A DNA stretch of 40,372 nt from Nemertoderma westbladi. Its lineage: Eukaryota > Xenacoelomorpha > Nemertodermatida > Nemertodermatidae. The position numbers and the translations under genes were made by a program. The stretch is taken from assembly GCA_032718475.1 (NCBI GenBank), contig JAUCBJ010001787.1:1-40372 (forward strand), given 5' to 3'. The first letter of the stretch is position 1; every line of letters begins with the position of its first letter. This document shows positions 1 to 11,326 of the stretch, one piece after another. The notes under the pieces were generated by a model. It saw only the letters and a list, made by a program, of their open reading frames with translations. It was not told the origin of the DNA and did not search any database.

Positions 1-1697
1 ATCCCAGTTAAACATGAACTTATGTTTCATATGTGGTATATATATGTTGTATGGAATAGGTGTGTCAGGAAATTGGGTTTTTATGCTCATGTATGAATAA
101 TACATGTCACGCATGCGGTGCTACATACACTTAGAATGTGTGTATCGCCATTTATGGTATTTATATGTTGCACATATGAATTTATCATAAATAAATGTGT
201 GAGAATGCGCATGTGAATAATATATGTCGAGCATATGTGAAATAGCCATAGCCAAAGACTCGGAGTTAAATTTAAATCCATAAACTATTCAATTCGTAAT
301 TGAGTAATCCAGTTCATGTGTTGCACACATGTTTGCCTTATGGTACTACAGGCCTTACAGTAATGCATGTACAGAAAAGAATAGCGAGGGGGGATGCGGA
401 ATTTGTTGATGTCACTCACTACACAGCTTTTTGCATTAAGAACAAATATCGTTTCAATCAGCAGTATAATACGTTGAATCTATATTTTTTGTTATACTCT
501 ATTTTCAAAGTACCGGCTATTTACAATATAATGTATAATCAATACATAGGCCTGCTATATGGTTTAAATGATCTGTGAAGGCTGTATGGACACTAAATTG
601 AAGTAACCATAGTCGATCGTCCAATTGTTTTGTTTATTGCATTTGAGGGCCGGTGGTGGGACACATTCTTAAAATGATAGGCATTTCATAGTCTGATCCT
701 GCAATCTTTCTTCTTAACCACGTCGTGTCGCTTGCAGTTTAGCTAGTGAATCGCAAATTATTTTATATTTTACCCATAACAGCATAATGCGTTGCATAAG
801 CCTACCGCTTATCATAGGCAACTCAATGTTCAGTGATGCAGTGTGTGACTTGCCTGCTTTCTGCCTTGCACTATGCACATTGTGCTGTGCATGTGCATTG
901 TACACTTGTACAGTGCTGTATTAATAGAATTAGACAAACATATGTATGGCTGTATGGTGGTTTTCACTTGTCAGGTTGCTTGGTTGTGCATTGTCATCTG
1001 CGCTGCTAGGTATCAGTCAGGGACAGACAGACAGATAACATACATGCACTATACCATCCGTAAGGTAAGCAGGCCTATTGCAGTTCTTATCCCGTTAAAA
1101 AATTGAACATATGTTTCATATGTGGTAAATATATGTTGTATGGAAAAGATGTCTTAAAATTAGATATAAAATATCATATAAGCAATTATATGACCTTAGA
1201 ATTAATTAATTTTCGAAGATTTATCAAAATGAATAATCTATTATAGCTGGAAATTAGATAACTTAATTAAATCTAACTAATAGATTACGAATTTACGGAT
1301 CATCACCAAAATCTATTAAGGATACTCTCATATCACTATGGATTAAATATTTTCATATATACTCCGATGCTTCCTTCTCTAAATGTATAGGGTAGGTGTA
1401 GGGCCGTAGGATAGGATGTAGGGATTGGATAGGATAAGGTACTGAGGTAGGCTACCCCCCCCCCCCCGCCCCACCTCTCTATAGGAAATGCAGACCCACA
1501 CCAGTGATTGGTCGGTCTCAGTTTAAATTTTTACTCTTTTTGTCGCACTTGTCACATAAAAAACATATGTGTATCACATGTGAACATTCCACATATGGAT
1601 CACATTTGACAACACTGTAACATTTACATATATGTATCACATGTCGAATTATTTATGGCAACCATATATGAAACACATACTCATGTTTAACTGGGAT
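1..1697. mobile_element. Non-autonomous TIR DNA transposon (MITE-like)
   Basis: The first bases of the window (ATCCCAGTTAAACATGA...) reappear inverted at 1668-1697, ending ...AACTGGGAT. The inverted match is about 30 bp with a few mismatches. Both ends are rich in short ACATATGT and ATCACATGT motifs in several imperfect copies, as in subterminal transposase-binding repeats. There is no transposase-like frame inside; the open frames there are short and unlike any protein I know. The left flank is outside the window, so the target duplication and superfamily cannot be decided. Confidence 0.6.
1089..1160 (+). repeat. Internal second copy of the element's left end
   Basis: The stretch starting ATCCCGTTAAAA at 1089 closely repeats the left end at 1-67, including a shared TTTCATATGTGGTA core and the following TATATGTTGTATGGAA. 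With the right end at 1697 it would delimit a shorter 609-bp element. Either a short copy sits inside a longer one, or the left end was duplicated. Confidence 0.6.
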
Positions 1698-3601
1698 TAG
1701 CTTTAGTAGGGCTAGCATATAGGGACGCTGTCCTGGCCATTCAGCAGCCAGAGACGTGAACCATTACCATATATGGTAATAATTCGAGGAAAGGGAGCAA
1801 ATAGGGCTACAATCCGGCCTCCTTATTGGACTAGCTGCTTCCAGGTTGGTCTAGTGCTAGCACGGACTGGAGAGCCAATAAGAGAGCGATTGAGTCACCC
1901 TATTGCATCATCCCACCCGGATCACCTATAAATTGGCGGTGTGCCGGTAGAGCCTATCATCAATCTGTCACATGATACACCCCTGTTACAATTTACTTGC
2001 TGAGCTGTCTCTAATTTTGTATTTTTCTGCAATTTGCTAATTTTGATTAATTTCTTGGAATGATTTGCTAGTGCGATTACTTTACTTGTGTTTCTCAATA
2101 ATTCCTTCGATTACTGCAAATTACAATCGAACTATGATTTCTACCTTTGATTGATGGTTCTATGTGATTCTTTTCTGTGCAATAATCCCAAGGGATTCCT
2201 GAGACTGTCAGACTTTATGATTTGCATGCGCCGCTACGGTAGCTATTAGCGTAATGGAGGGCTAAGGTGCCAGTGGGCGGTGGGCGCATCGGGGGTTGGG
2301 CGACTAGGAGAGAGCGGAGGATTCAAAGCGGGCAACGCTGGCTAGGGTCACCGTTGCGGGCGGGTAACTTGCACTGCGGCACGCAGACCGATCGCCGGTA
2401 CAGCAATTAGGGGGCTGATGATCCAGGTTTTGTCTCTATTTAGTATTAGGGGGCAGGAATTGGGTTAGTTAGGAATCCTAGATGTACCCGGGAGAGGCCT
2501 GCGCGTATTACAACGTTGAGTGTGGAGTACGAGTAGTGAATTGCACAATTGTAAACTGTGATTTCTAACGCTGATTGGTGTGTTATTGAAGTGTGCCTAA
2601 GATTACGAATGCTTAGATAGGCGCTCTTTTCCTTTGATTGATTTCTATTTCTTAGTTACAATAATTAGTTATTGATTAGGTCAAAGTAATACGGCAAATT
2701 AGGCTATTACTAGCGAAACCTGTTGCGTGATAAATTAGAATTACGTATTCTGGAACTCTTAGTAATTAGTACGCTGTTAAATATTTGTGACTGTAATTAA
2801 TTAGTAAAAAATTAAGAATTAGTACGCAGCATAGCGGAGAGTAGCTAAGGTAATAATTAGTGTACTGTAAACTATTCACGCTGAGCGGTTATTTGCATTA
2901 GCGGGCAATCAGCTAGAACGCACTATTCGGTACGCACGATACGCTAGTAATTTTGCTGGCCTAAAGCCAGTCGCGGGCAGTTTTAGACCCGGGGTGGTAT
3001 TATCCACGTAGAAACAGATACTGTACCATTTTGATATTTTAAATATTCTCGCATTCACACATTACGTTAGGGAACCTCCAGTATTCGCGATTAGAAAGAC
3101 GTAGGTAATAGCGTGCTTTAATAGTGATAAAATTAGGCGTAAGAATACTCTGAGTGCAAGGCCTCTCGCACTCGTCTTAAGTAAGCTTAGGGAGCCGACT
3201 CGGGTTTATTGTTTTGGTTATTCCCGCGTGGCTCATAGATTCGAACAGTTAGCTCTCTATCGAGCGATCGGTAGAGAAAGGAACAAGCGATTTTGCAGGA
3301 GTAGTGTAAAATTAGTAAAATATATTAGTGGACGGCAGATTAGCGCCATCTAACGGTAAGTAGCGGTTTTGTATTTAGCAACCCTTACAATTTAGTAATA
3401 GCACGCTCCTGATCCCCTTTACTTAACAGTAGAGCAGTCTTTGTGTCTTATTGGTTAGACGAGAACTTATTAGGTTGGCAGAAGGATATTAACGGGTATT
3501 GGTCTGTTCAACAGTTCTGCTGTTAGTATAGAGGTCGCGGTTGTTTATCACCACGTGAGTATCATTCTATTTCAGAACGTTAATTGTTACCTTTAAAGGG
3601 G
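1698..3601. other. Intergenic or degenerate repeat DNA, no gene seen
   Basis: No frame longer than about 60 codons is open and no protein similarity is visible. A CCAAT-type motif near 1873 and a TATA-like CCTATAAATT near 1926 could be remains of an LTR promoter. I found no matching direct repeat elsewhere in the window. It lies where the 5' LTR, leader and gag of the outer BEL element would be expected, but none of these is recognisable. Confidence 0.4.
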
Positions 3602-4079
3602 CAGAAAATTGTTGCGCTTAAAAACTTTAGTGAAGTGCTGGGAAATGTTCCAGAAATATCTGAGAAGGAACGTAAGTACTTTGGAACTTTGAATGTCCCT
3701 GAGTGTAGAGTTAATTATAGGAGTGTAGCCATGTTAATAGGGCTTGATATTTTGTTTTGACGCACACCAAGTATGAGAGACCAGGCCACATCCACCCTTG
3801 CCAGGTATGCGATACGCATTACGAAGCGTGCTTGGATGGTATACTAGATCGCCAAAGAATTTCATTGATGGTACAGGTAGGGTGCAGCATAAACTGTCTG
3901 AATGTAAGTTGAATCAAGTTACCTCAATGGTACCAGATATAAATGTAAGTTACAATAAGCTAGAACAGAGTCCACGTACGTTATTGGCCTGCGCAAATGG
4001 AAATCTATCTTATTCATGTGAGTCAGATGAGGATCCTCTGGAAGACGAATGGGAGTCTGCTTCAGAAGAAGATGGAGCG
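3602..4079 (+). pseudogene. Outer BEL pol: end of protease domain and linker to RT
   Basis: A frame from 3602 reads through an LIGLD motif at about 3731-3750, typical of the end of the BEL aspartic protease (Peptidase_A17 type) region. It hits TGA shortly after, and similarity continues in another frame from 3798 through an LGWY motif like the corresponding part of the inner element. An acidic linker (DEDPLEDEWESASEED) follows and the frame runs up to base 4079. There the inner element is inserted directly after a GCG codon. The frame resumes at 18928 without loss of phase once the insert and one GAGCG copy are discounted. The catalytic DSG part of the protease is not visible upstream. Confidence 0.65.
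4075..4079 (+). repeat. Target site duplication GAGCG, left copy
   Basis: GAGCG stands directly before the TG of the left LTR. The same five bases follow the CA of the right LTR at 18923-18927. A 5-bp duplication is usual for BEL/Pao elements. Confidence 0.92.
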
Positions 4080-4090
4080 TGTAAAAGCTT

Positions 4091-4220
4091 TTGCGGATGT
4101 AACAAGCTATTTTTCTCCGCAATATACCGAGTAGGTATTTTAGCGGACATAACAAGCGATTTTGCCCGCTATGACTGCATGTGTGCTTTAGCGAACATAA
4201 AAAGCCATTTTTCTCCGCAA
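4091..4220 (+). other. Three tandem imperfect hairpins at the LTR start
   Basis: Three related units spaced about 50 bp apart each have short complementary flanks around a shared core of ACATAACAAGCGATTTT type. They are TTGCGG...CCGCAA (4091-4122), AGCGG...CCGCT (4142-4170) and TTAGCG...CCGCAA (4188-4220, weaker stem). All three are kept in the right LTR. They may be protein-binding or RNA-structure elements of the U3 region. Confidence 0.55.
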
Positions 4221-4321
4221 TAAGCTCAAATACTCTAAACATCAGAACTCAGATGACGACATCTATCAGCTGTGTCCACGTGTAACTTTTTCTTTGTTCT
4301 TTGTTCGTTCTTTGTTCGGTC

Positions 4322-4385
4322 AACCAATCAGAGCGGTTTTCACTCTGTGTTGGACATTGTATACAGAAACTCACGCAATTCAGTC
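4322..4385 (+). promoter_or_regulatory. Candidate LTR core promoter
   Basis: ACCAATCAGAG at 4323-4333 is a good NF-Y/CCAAT box. A GTATAC TATA-like element follows at 4359-4364 and an initiator-like TCAGTC at 4380-4385. The same layout is kept in the right LTR from about 18027. The TATA-to-initiator spacing is a little short, so the start site is a guess. Confidence 0.35.
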
Positions 4386-5492
4386 AGGGTGTATTTTTCC
4401 TAAGCCTAGAACACCGGCTGTGGAATTATTCTGTGTTTCAGACTTTAGCCAAACATTAGTAGGCTTTGAACATAGAAACATATAACTGTTATCACAGTAC
4501 ATCACGATATAACTCAATGCATTAAGACCTTTCACCGCATTATTTTACTGCTATTTGCTGTCGGTTATTAATTGTATCAGTTGATTGAATATTGTTATAT
4601 TTGGAGAATATCGATAAATAATCAGAAAACCCCAATCTTGTTGATATACTGAAGGTTAGAGAGACCGGTTACATATAACAATTGCGACTGACATTAAAGA
4701 GGTTTTGGAGTGAATCTAATGCTATTTCATAGGCCCTACAAGCCTACATGTATCAGTTGCTGTTCTCTTTATATGTGACTAAAATTAGTGAAGGTTGGCA
4801 GATCGGTGTGCAGCATTGTGCGGTAGTGTGCATGAGTGTGATAGATAACAGCTAGCCAACACATTGTTACTATAGATAACAAAGCATCTCCTAAAGAATG
4901 CGCTTTATACGTGAATCATTAGCCATCCCGTTGTGTCTAGTGTAAGTCATAACTCTGTTTACATATTTAGAGCGCCACGTCCTAAAGGAACTGTTAATAT
5001 TACCCGAAAGTGAATAATATTTGTCAGAGATTATATATTAGTGATCAATCGAATAATACAGTAGGCCTACAACGCAATAAGGTCAGAGCTTCCGAATCCA
5101 GTCTCCCGGGTATATCCAGCGGGTGAATGGTCGCGCATAGGCTGGCTTCTGCTAATGTAGTGTATCAAATACTTGTCATAGGCTAAAGTCGATTTATAAC
5201 CAAAAAAGACACTTAAATTTGGCAGGTTAAACTGCTAAAGGTCTAAAAGCGCGAACAATAACAGTTATTGGTTCTTTATTGCAACGTAGGCAATAAAGCT
5301 GAAGTACCGGTCGACCGGTAACAAGTAGGCCTAACTACCTAACCACCCGAACCGGTACTTACAGCAGTACAGGTACACCAGTATTATTTCGATTGTGATA
5401 TATTGTATATTGTAGGCTGTTAGGGGATTAGGGATTGATCACCCCTTATTCCTTTGTATGGTTTACTTATTTCTGTCAGTTTTATTTATTTG

Positions 5493-5915
5493 TAGGTTAA
5501 TATTGAGCAGAAGACGTGTAAGCCTGCTCAGATTGTACAGGTAATTTGTAGGCTGGACTGTTGTCTGACTGTTGTTAAGTCTGAAGAGATTGCAGTGTGT
5601 GTAGAGTGTATGTCCGATAAAGTACTAGTTAGGAACGTGGTTGGCTTCCAGAGCAGTAAGGTAAATCCCCCCGAAAGAATAAGTCGTACTACTCGGTTAG
5701 AACGCATACTAACTAACCATTTCGGAGACTGCATATACTGTAGTTTATTTAGGCTTGATAGTAGTCTGCCAGCGTTTGGTCTGTATTTTGTTTGTGTAGT
5801 CTGTAAGGGTAGCGTAATATTTATTATTCAGAGTTTATGTGATTATTCGCAACATTCATACCCCCAAGTTTATTCCTACAGTAATTGTGCTTGTTATATA
5901 TACCGTTATAGTTAA
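5493..5915 (+). other. Cysteine-rich open frame in the leader, function unknown
   Basis: A frame of about 140 codons without stops and without an early ATG. It contains paired cysteines CVEC, CIYC and CVVC plus a further upstream cluster (ICRLDCC), as in zinc-binding folds. The region is TG-rich, so TGT cysteine codons could arise by composition. There is no family match I can name. It may be a captured exon or chance. Confidence 0.2.
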
Positions 5916-6777
5916 ACTAACCCCGGTACTACATCAGGGCTGCTCGGCGTAGGTAAAGACTGGAGATTTTATGCTTTGGTCACTCCGGCAGATACCGTGG
6001 TTCTTTTAGCTGTACAAGTATTTTTAACTACTGATTATTTGTTGTATAAGTACTTGTACCTAATTTAGGGTTTAGCGTACAGTGCTTTCCGAAGGTAATT
6101 AGTGTGTAGCCAGTATATTTGTGTTGTAAAGTGGTTAATAGGCACATTGGTTCTGGTAGACCGCGGTGATTAACTTCTAGGTGGGAAAACTCCGTGATAC
6201 ATAACGTAGTACTTATAGCGCCATTGCTATAAGTCGTCAGACGGTGGTATTTTTCCTATCTGGACAACGCAGTATATTTACTACTGCTTTATTATTTTCA
6301 AATACCATAGTATCCTGTCCGTTTGTAATAACCAGATATTCTAACCCTTTATTAGGCTGGTTTGTAGACTTCTTGTAAAATTACCCTAAAAATTCGTACG
6401 TGTAATTTTTGTGTTTATTTAGAGATTGTAATCTCACCCCGCAATTGTGCGTAATTTGTAGTAATAAGTAACTTAGGCAAGTAGAATTATTTGTTTTAGT
6501 GTCCAACAAGTAGCACTTCACTGAGAGCGTACCGCTTCTGTGCAGTGACTCTTTCCCAGAAATAATAACATTTATTTCAAATATTGACAAAAAGCCATTA
6601 AATGGGTATATATATTATAAATCAACTCAAACCGATTTATAAAATAGTAGGCCTGTCATACAACAATTAGGTCTTAATATCAGTTGGACTACTGCTTAAA
6701 TAACGGTAATAGAGTAAAGTAAAGTAACCAAGTAACCCCTAAAATTCAGAAATTCAATTATTCTAAAATAATTGACA

Positions 6778-7016
6778 TACCGGTATTCACGATAGGCTTA
6801 TTATATATTTCTATATATTTGTGCTGAAATTATATACCGGTATTCTGTAATTAATTCTAGTCTATAATTATACTTATATACACTATAAGTGTAAGCTATA
6901 TACCGGTATTCACGATAGGCTTATTATATATTTCTATATATTTGTGCTGAAATTAAATACCGGTATTATGTGACAAACCTAGCCTGTAATATTACTTACA
7001 TAGACTATAAGTATAT
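6778..7016 (+). repeat. Two tandem units of about 120 bp
   Basis: ATACCGGTATTCACGATAGG begins at 6778 and again at 6900. It is followed in both by the same TTATATATTTCTATATATTT block and a GAAATTA-ATACCGGTATT segment. The second halves have diverged. Confidence 0.75.
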
Positions 7017-7161
7017 ACCGGTACTCTAATATATTGTATATATATCGCGTTACACTGAGTAACGATATCGGTAATTAATTACTAGGCTAACAGTTGATAC
7101 TGAATTACTAGACTTGCTTTAACTGTAATATAGCAGTAGGCATTCAACTGTATAAACAAAT

Positions 7162-9837
7162 ATGTCTGACACAAAGCAAAACCTGTCAGACAGTCTCCTA
7201 GATACAACCATCTGTGACCCAGACAGGAGTGTGGAACGTGTGAAACCGAAGTTCAACTCACCTCATACTGTGAGAAAGATCATCCCTCCAGTAGTAGTAT
7301 CAGACCCTAGGCTAGTCCAACACTGTAGGTCTATCATAGGCACTCGGGCTTAAGTCAAGCGGGACCAAGAAGCAGCTGTTAAACAGCAGCAACACTCGAG
7401 CCGAGAACTTAGTTTTCAGGGGCCCGATAGCTCCAGTAGTGCTGATACTGTAGAGCTGACACCCGAGTGCGGAACAAAGATGGCAGATACGGTTTATTCG
7501 GATCCCCTTCTTATTCTTCCTGCAGCCGTACTCACTAGGGTATTGATTGCGGTGGAAGAACACCAGATTGATTGGGCGAGAAGTATGCGATCGACCAAGG
7601 ACAGTTATGCGGGATACACAAAGGAGGAACTGAAGTCTATTGTCGAGTCGCAATGGAACTTCCCCGGACCCGGACTCCCGTTTGACTTATCGGAAGCTGC
7701 CTGGGAAGACATACACAGGATGGGAGTGACGAAAGACACTAGGGATCCAGCTGTGTGGAAGAGGTCGGCAGCAGGATATGTACAGGGATTCTTCAGCTCT
7801 TTAGAGCGATTAGAAGTACAACTGTTTCGACAACCCCAAGGACCTCAAGAGCAGGGAGAGCTGCTTTATCAAGTTAGAGAAAGAATTCTAAGAATCAGAC
7901 TAATCCTATCGGCCTTTGAGGAAGCTTCGAAAAGAAGACAAGACACGTCGTTGCAAGTTGCCTTAAAGACTTGGTTCCAGCGGGTGAGTTTCAAGGTTCA
8001 AGGAACGGCCCAGTGGAAATCTCAGCTGGCTGAGCGCTCAACCCATGGAGAATCAACAGACGCTACCTTTTCCCAAGTGGAAAGTGAAGCAACAGCCGAG
8101 AAACCGCATAAGAGGGATGCTATTGACATCTATCTGTCAGACTATCAACGATTTCTAGGTGATGAAGAGTTGAGGAGAAGGCTGGCTGGACTTCGTCCTA
8201 ATAGCGAAGGAACCAAGCTTGTGTTGGATGCAATAGATGTGGAAATGTTAGCTGCGAACCAAGCTAAATTTGATGAAAGACTCCACATCGCTAGGGTCCA
8301 AGAAGAACAGGTAAAGAAAAAACGTATAGAAGACAGAAAGACAGCAGCAGCGGCAGCGGCAGTGGCAGCGGCAGAAGCGGAAAGAAAAGCGGCAGTGGCA
8401 GCGGCCGAAGCGGAAAGAAAAGCAGCAGCGGCAGCGGCAGTGGCAGCGGCAGAAGCGGAAAGAAAGGCGGCAGTGGCAGCGGCAGAAGCGGAAAGAAAGG
8501 CAGCAGTGGCAGTGGCCGAGGCAGAAAGAAAAGCGGCAGTGGCAGTGGCAGAGGCAGTGGCAGAAGCAGAATTGAGAGCGTCTGAAGAGACCACCCAACT
8601 AGAGTTGGAAAATATTCAAGCGAATCAAGACTGCATAAATAAACATTTAACAGCTAGTCAAATGCAGATGATGAGTCGATCTACTCCCAAAAGACAGGGA
8701 TATACATCATCTGATGAAGGCGATACCAGCGATCTTGAAGGCGGAGGAAATAGATCTCGTCTAAGTAGACGTAGAAGAATGTCCCACCGTCAGAAATTGC
8801 CTGATTTGCCCCCAGCTGTTAGAAGGCAACTAGCTAGCACAGACTTAGGTAGTACAGAACCCACAGACCAAATAATTAAAATAGAAAGACTCCCTACTAT
8901 AGTAGATGAGCCTGAAATAATTAGGCCTGTTCTCGAAGCCACCCCTTCGGTGATAGAGACACCTGTACTCCCATAACCTATCTCTAAATTCCCTTTGCAC
9001 AGTACTAAACTACCTGTGCCCAGTAGGACTGTTCCCGAGTCCGAACCCGTCCTGGACACCGAGCGAGATATCAAGAACTTATCGCCCGTCGTCTCTCGCT
9101 CGCCCGCTACTACGTTGGCGACTCCCGCTTCGGCGGTCGAGTGGGTAGCTGAGGGACGACGGGAGATGGGTCTCCTGCTCGGGCAGCTGAGGGAACACCG
9201 TAAGTGCTCCTCTCAGCAGGTCCGGGAGATGGAAGGAACTGTTCAGCAGTTCAAGGGCACAGTAAGGGAAAGTAGGTTAGAGTTGCAAGAGGTGCAGGAG
9301 AGTATCGCATTAGAACGCGATAAATTAGTAAATACCCAAAGGGGTATACCACCAACCCCGGTAACAATGTGTCAACCTGTTAGGTCTGAAGTATTTCATG
9401 CGCAAGGTGTGGAGCCTACACGCATCTATACTGCTAGTGAAGTGGAAACTCCTATAGTAAACCCTATTAAGGGTAATTATAAACCTGTTGACAATGATAT
9501 TCCATATAGACTTGATAATAATCCGAGAAATTTATATACCGATAACTCGATATTAAATAATACGATGGCCCAAGAAAGTTTTACGCGTCAAATGGCTAGA
9601 ACCGAAGCCCGTCAAGCGGTAAAGGTGGGAGAGATCATCAAGTTCAATGGAGATGAGATGAAATGGTTACCTTTTAATGAATATTACAAAGATAACATAC
9701 AGAACTCTGTGCTATCTAACGGAGAGAAACCTCATCGAGTGCTTGGAAGGATCTCCCAAGTTAATGGCATTAAAGTTTATTGGACATCCAGATGGATTAA
9801 GACAAGTTTGGGATACCCTAAACATCAGGTATGGTAA
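7162..9837 (+). pseudogene. Inner BEL gag region (N-terminal and middle part)
   Basis: One reading frame runs from ATG 7162 to 9837, interrupted only by TAA at 7351-7353 and TAA at 8974-8976. The first 440 residues are not recognisable apart from aromatic and charged helices. An alanine-rich E-R-K helix repeat lies at 8342-8576. A second helical, glutamine-rich segment at about 9160-9330 looks like a coiled coil. From about 9630 (IIKFNGDEMKWLPF) the sequence enters a DUF1759-like capsid domain usual in BEL gag. A +1 frameshift near 9770 moves the rest of this domain into the next frame. Such proteins form the cytoplasmic particle that packages element RNA. Confidence 0.75.
8342..8576 (+). repeat. 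In-frame 36-bp tandem repeat coding for an Ala/Glu/Arg/Lys helix
   Basis: About six units coding for variants of AEAERKAAVAA occur, with GCAGCGGCAGTGGCAG-type DNA. The period is a multiple of three, so frame is kept. Regular E and R/K spacing suggests a long single alpha helix. Confidence 0.85.
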
Positions 9838-11326
9838 TAGGAATAACATAGCTAGGTATTTGTATGCAAAATTGGTAGCTCCCCGAAAGTTCATTAGCAG
9901 TGGGATTATAGAGTTTTCCGATGAGATTCAGGAAATCTGTGGACAATTAGATTGGCTAGGTAAGTCTCATGAATATCAGAGTTCTATGGTTATTGGAGCC
10001 GTGGCCTCTACTTTACCGAAGGGTGGAGTAGGTACACGCTGGGATAAGAAAGTGTTATATATGATGGAACAACAACGACGAGACCCTACCATGGCTGATC
10101 TCATGTCATTCTTAGATGGAGAAGTAAAATTACAGCTCCTAAAGCAGTCCAGAGAGAAGACACCGGAAAATAAGGTAAGTGAGAAACCCGTTTCTAGGAG
10201 AAAGGTAACACCAGTGTGTTATACCGACGACGGCGAAAGCCAGGCTTCTCAAGAAGAAGACAGCGGGAAAGACACTGAAAGATCTTATTATGTCAACAAA
10301 ACGCCTAAAGACGTAAGTAAATTCAAGTCTCGAACCAATGACAGGAGAGAACAGGTAAGAAAAACTCCTCCTACGTCTCCTAAGAGAATTCATGTAAGAA
10401 AGCCCGAAGAAAGAACGAGTGTGCACAACGTTACTCAAAATAAGGTAAGCAACATCAAACCGAAATGTGCGCTGTGCGACGGGCCCCACCGTTTAAGTGT
10501 GTGTGATGAATTTCTCAAGAAATCACTCAAGGATAGGCGTGAAGTCATGTGGGATAAGCGGTTGTGTTATAATTGCCTCAGACAAGGACACCAACGGCGA
10601 ACCTGTTACTCCGACACAAGGTGTGCAAAATGCGGTGCGAAACATCGTATCTTGTTACACATTGAATTTGAAAGAAACAGCCCGAGTCAGGTAAGTGAGT
10701 CCGAACTACATGTCCAATTCAGTGATGTGAACGACACTGACCAAAGTTCTGAGATGGAAGGATTCTATACTGATGAATTCTCCGACGAGAACGAATCCTG
10801 CTACCTAATAAATACCGCAGTGTATCGAGCACTTACGTATGAGAAGGAAACCGACAGGGAGGTCCTCCCCCCAACTGCTCCTGACCGACAACTATCTTGG
10901 AAAGCACCAACTTCCAATGTAGGAATCAAAGAATTTCCCGTAGTGCAGTTGAGAGTCCACAGGCCTAATAAGAGCTATATCGTAAACGCCCTCCTTGACT
11001 CCGGCAGCACAGGAACATTTATTGACAAAGAGCTAGCCGAGGACATCTTTGCTGGACAACCCAAGTTCCGAACTAAGTTAAACATGTCTGGAATTATGCA
11101 GGTTTGGAAATCTACAGTAATCGCAGATTATTATGTAGGTGCGTTGTCCACTCCCCAGGATGAACTAGGAGAACACAGTATAAGGTCAGTAAAAATGGTG
11201 GCGATAAAGAACTTCGCTACCAGCCAAGTGGAACCTTATAACTGGGATGAGGACGAGTTCACCCAGCAGCATAGGATACCTAGATTTAACACCGACTACC
11301 CTGGAGTGCAAATACTCATCGGCTAA
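9677..11326 (+). pseudogene. Inner BEL gag C-terminus, zinc knuckles and aspartic protease
   Basis: This frame continues the DUF1759-like domain (YGNRN motif near 9830). A basic linker leads to three Cys/His clusters at about 10464-10660: CALCDGPHRLSVC, CYNCLRQGHQRRTC (a standard CCHC knuckle) and CAKCGAKH. This is the usual BEL nucleocapsid arrangement. The protease catalytic motif LLDSGSTGTFID is at about 10991-11026 (DSG at 10997-11005). The frame ends at TAA 11324-11326 directly after an ILIG motif, but similarity goes on in the same frame, so the stop is a lesion. The region also holds four exact AGGTAAGT sequences. Confidence 0.85.

Larger units (their letters stand above)
4080..5257 (+). 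repeat. 5' LTR of inner BEL element
   Basis: 1178 bp, starts TGTAAAAGC and ends GCGCGAACA. It aligns along its whole length with 17784-18922. The 31 bp missing from the right copy lie between two ATAGATAACA repeats (4841-4850 and 4872-4881), so that loss is explained by slippage or recombination between short repeats. The other indel is 8 bp in the CCTACAAGCCTACATG stretch near 4735. A 63-codon open frame at 4294-4485 is duplicated in the other LTR and is not considered a gene. Confidence 0.92.
5258..7161 (+). other. Long 5' leader of inner BEL element
   Basis: 1.9 kb between the left LTR and the first gag ATG. No convincing tRNA primer-binding site was found directly after the LTR. It is AT-rich and contains several copies of the palindrome TACCGGTA, a two-unit tandem repeat (6778-7016) and one cysteine-rich open frame (5493-5915). 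Nothing else is recognisable. Confidence 0.55.

Noticed and set aside
1750-2230. Solo LTR or 5' LTR with CCAAT and TATA-like motifs
   Set aside because: No second copy, target duplication or primer site was found, so the motifs alone do not support a call.
4294-4485. 63-codon frame MFFVRSLFGQPIRAVF... in the LTR, repeated at 17998-18189
   Set aside because: It lies wholly in the LTR promoter region and is duplicated only because LTRs are duplicated.
5258-5300. tRNA primer-binding site after the inner 5' LTR
   Set aside because: No stretch directly after the LTR resembled a tRNA 3' end convincingly.
8145-8598. Minus-strand frames rich in Ala/Ser or Cys/His/Arg opposite gag
   Set aside because: They are shadows of the GCAGCGGCAGTGGCAG repeat that codes for the gag helix on the plus strand.
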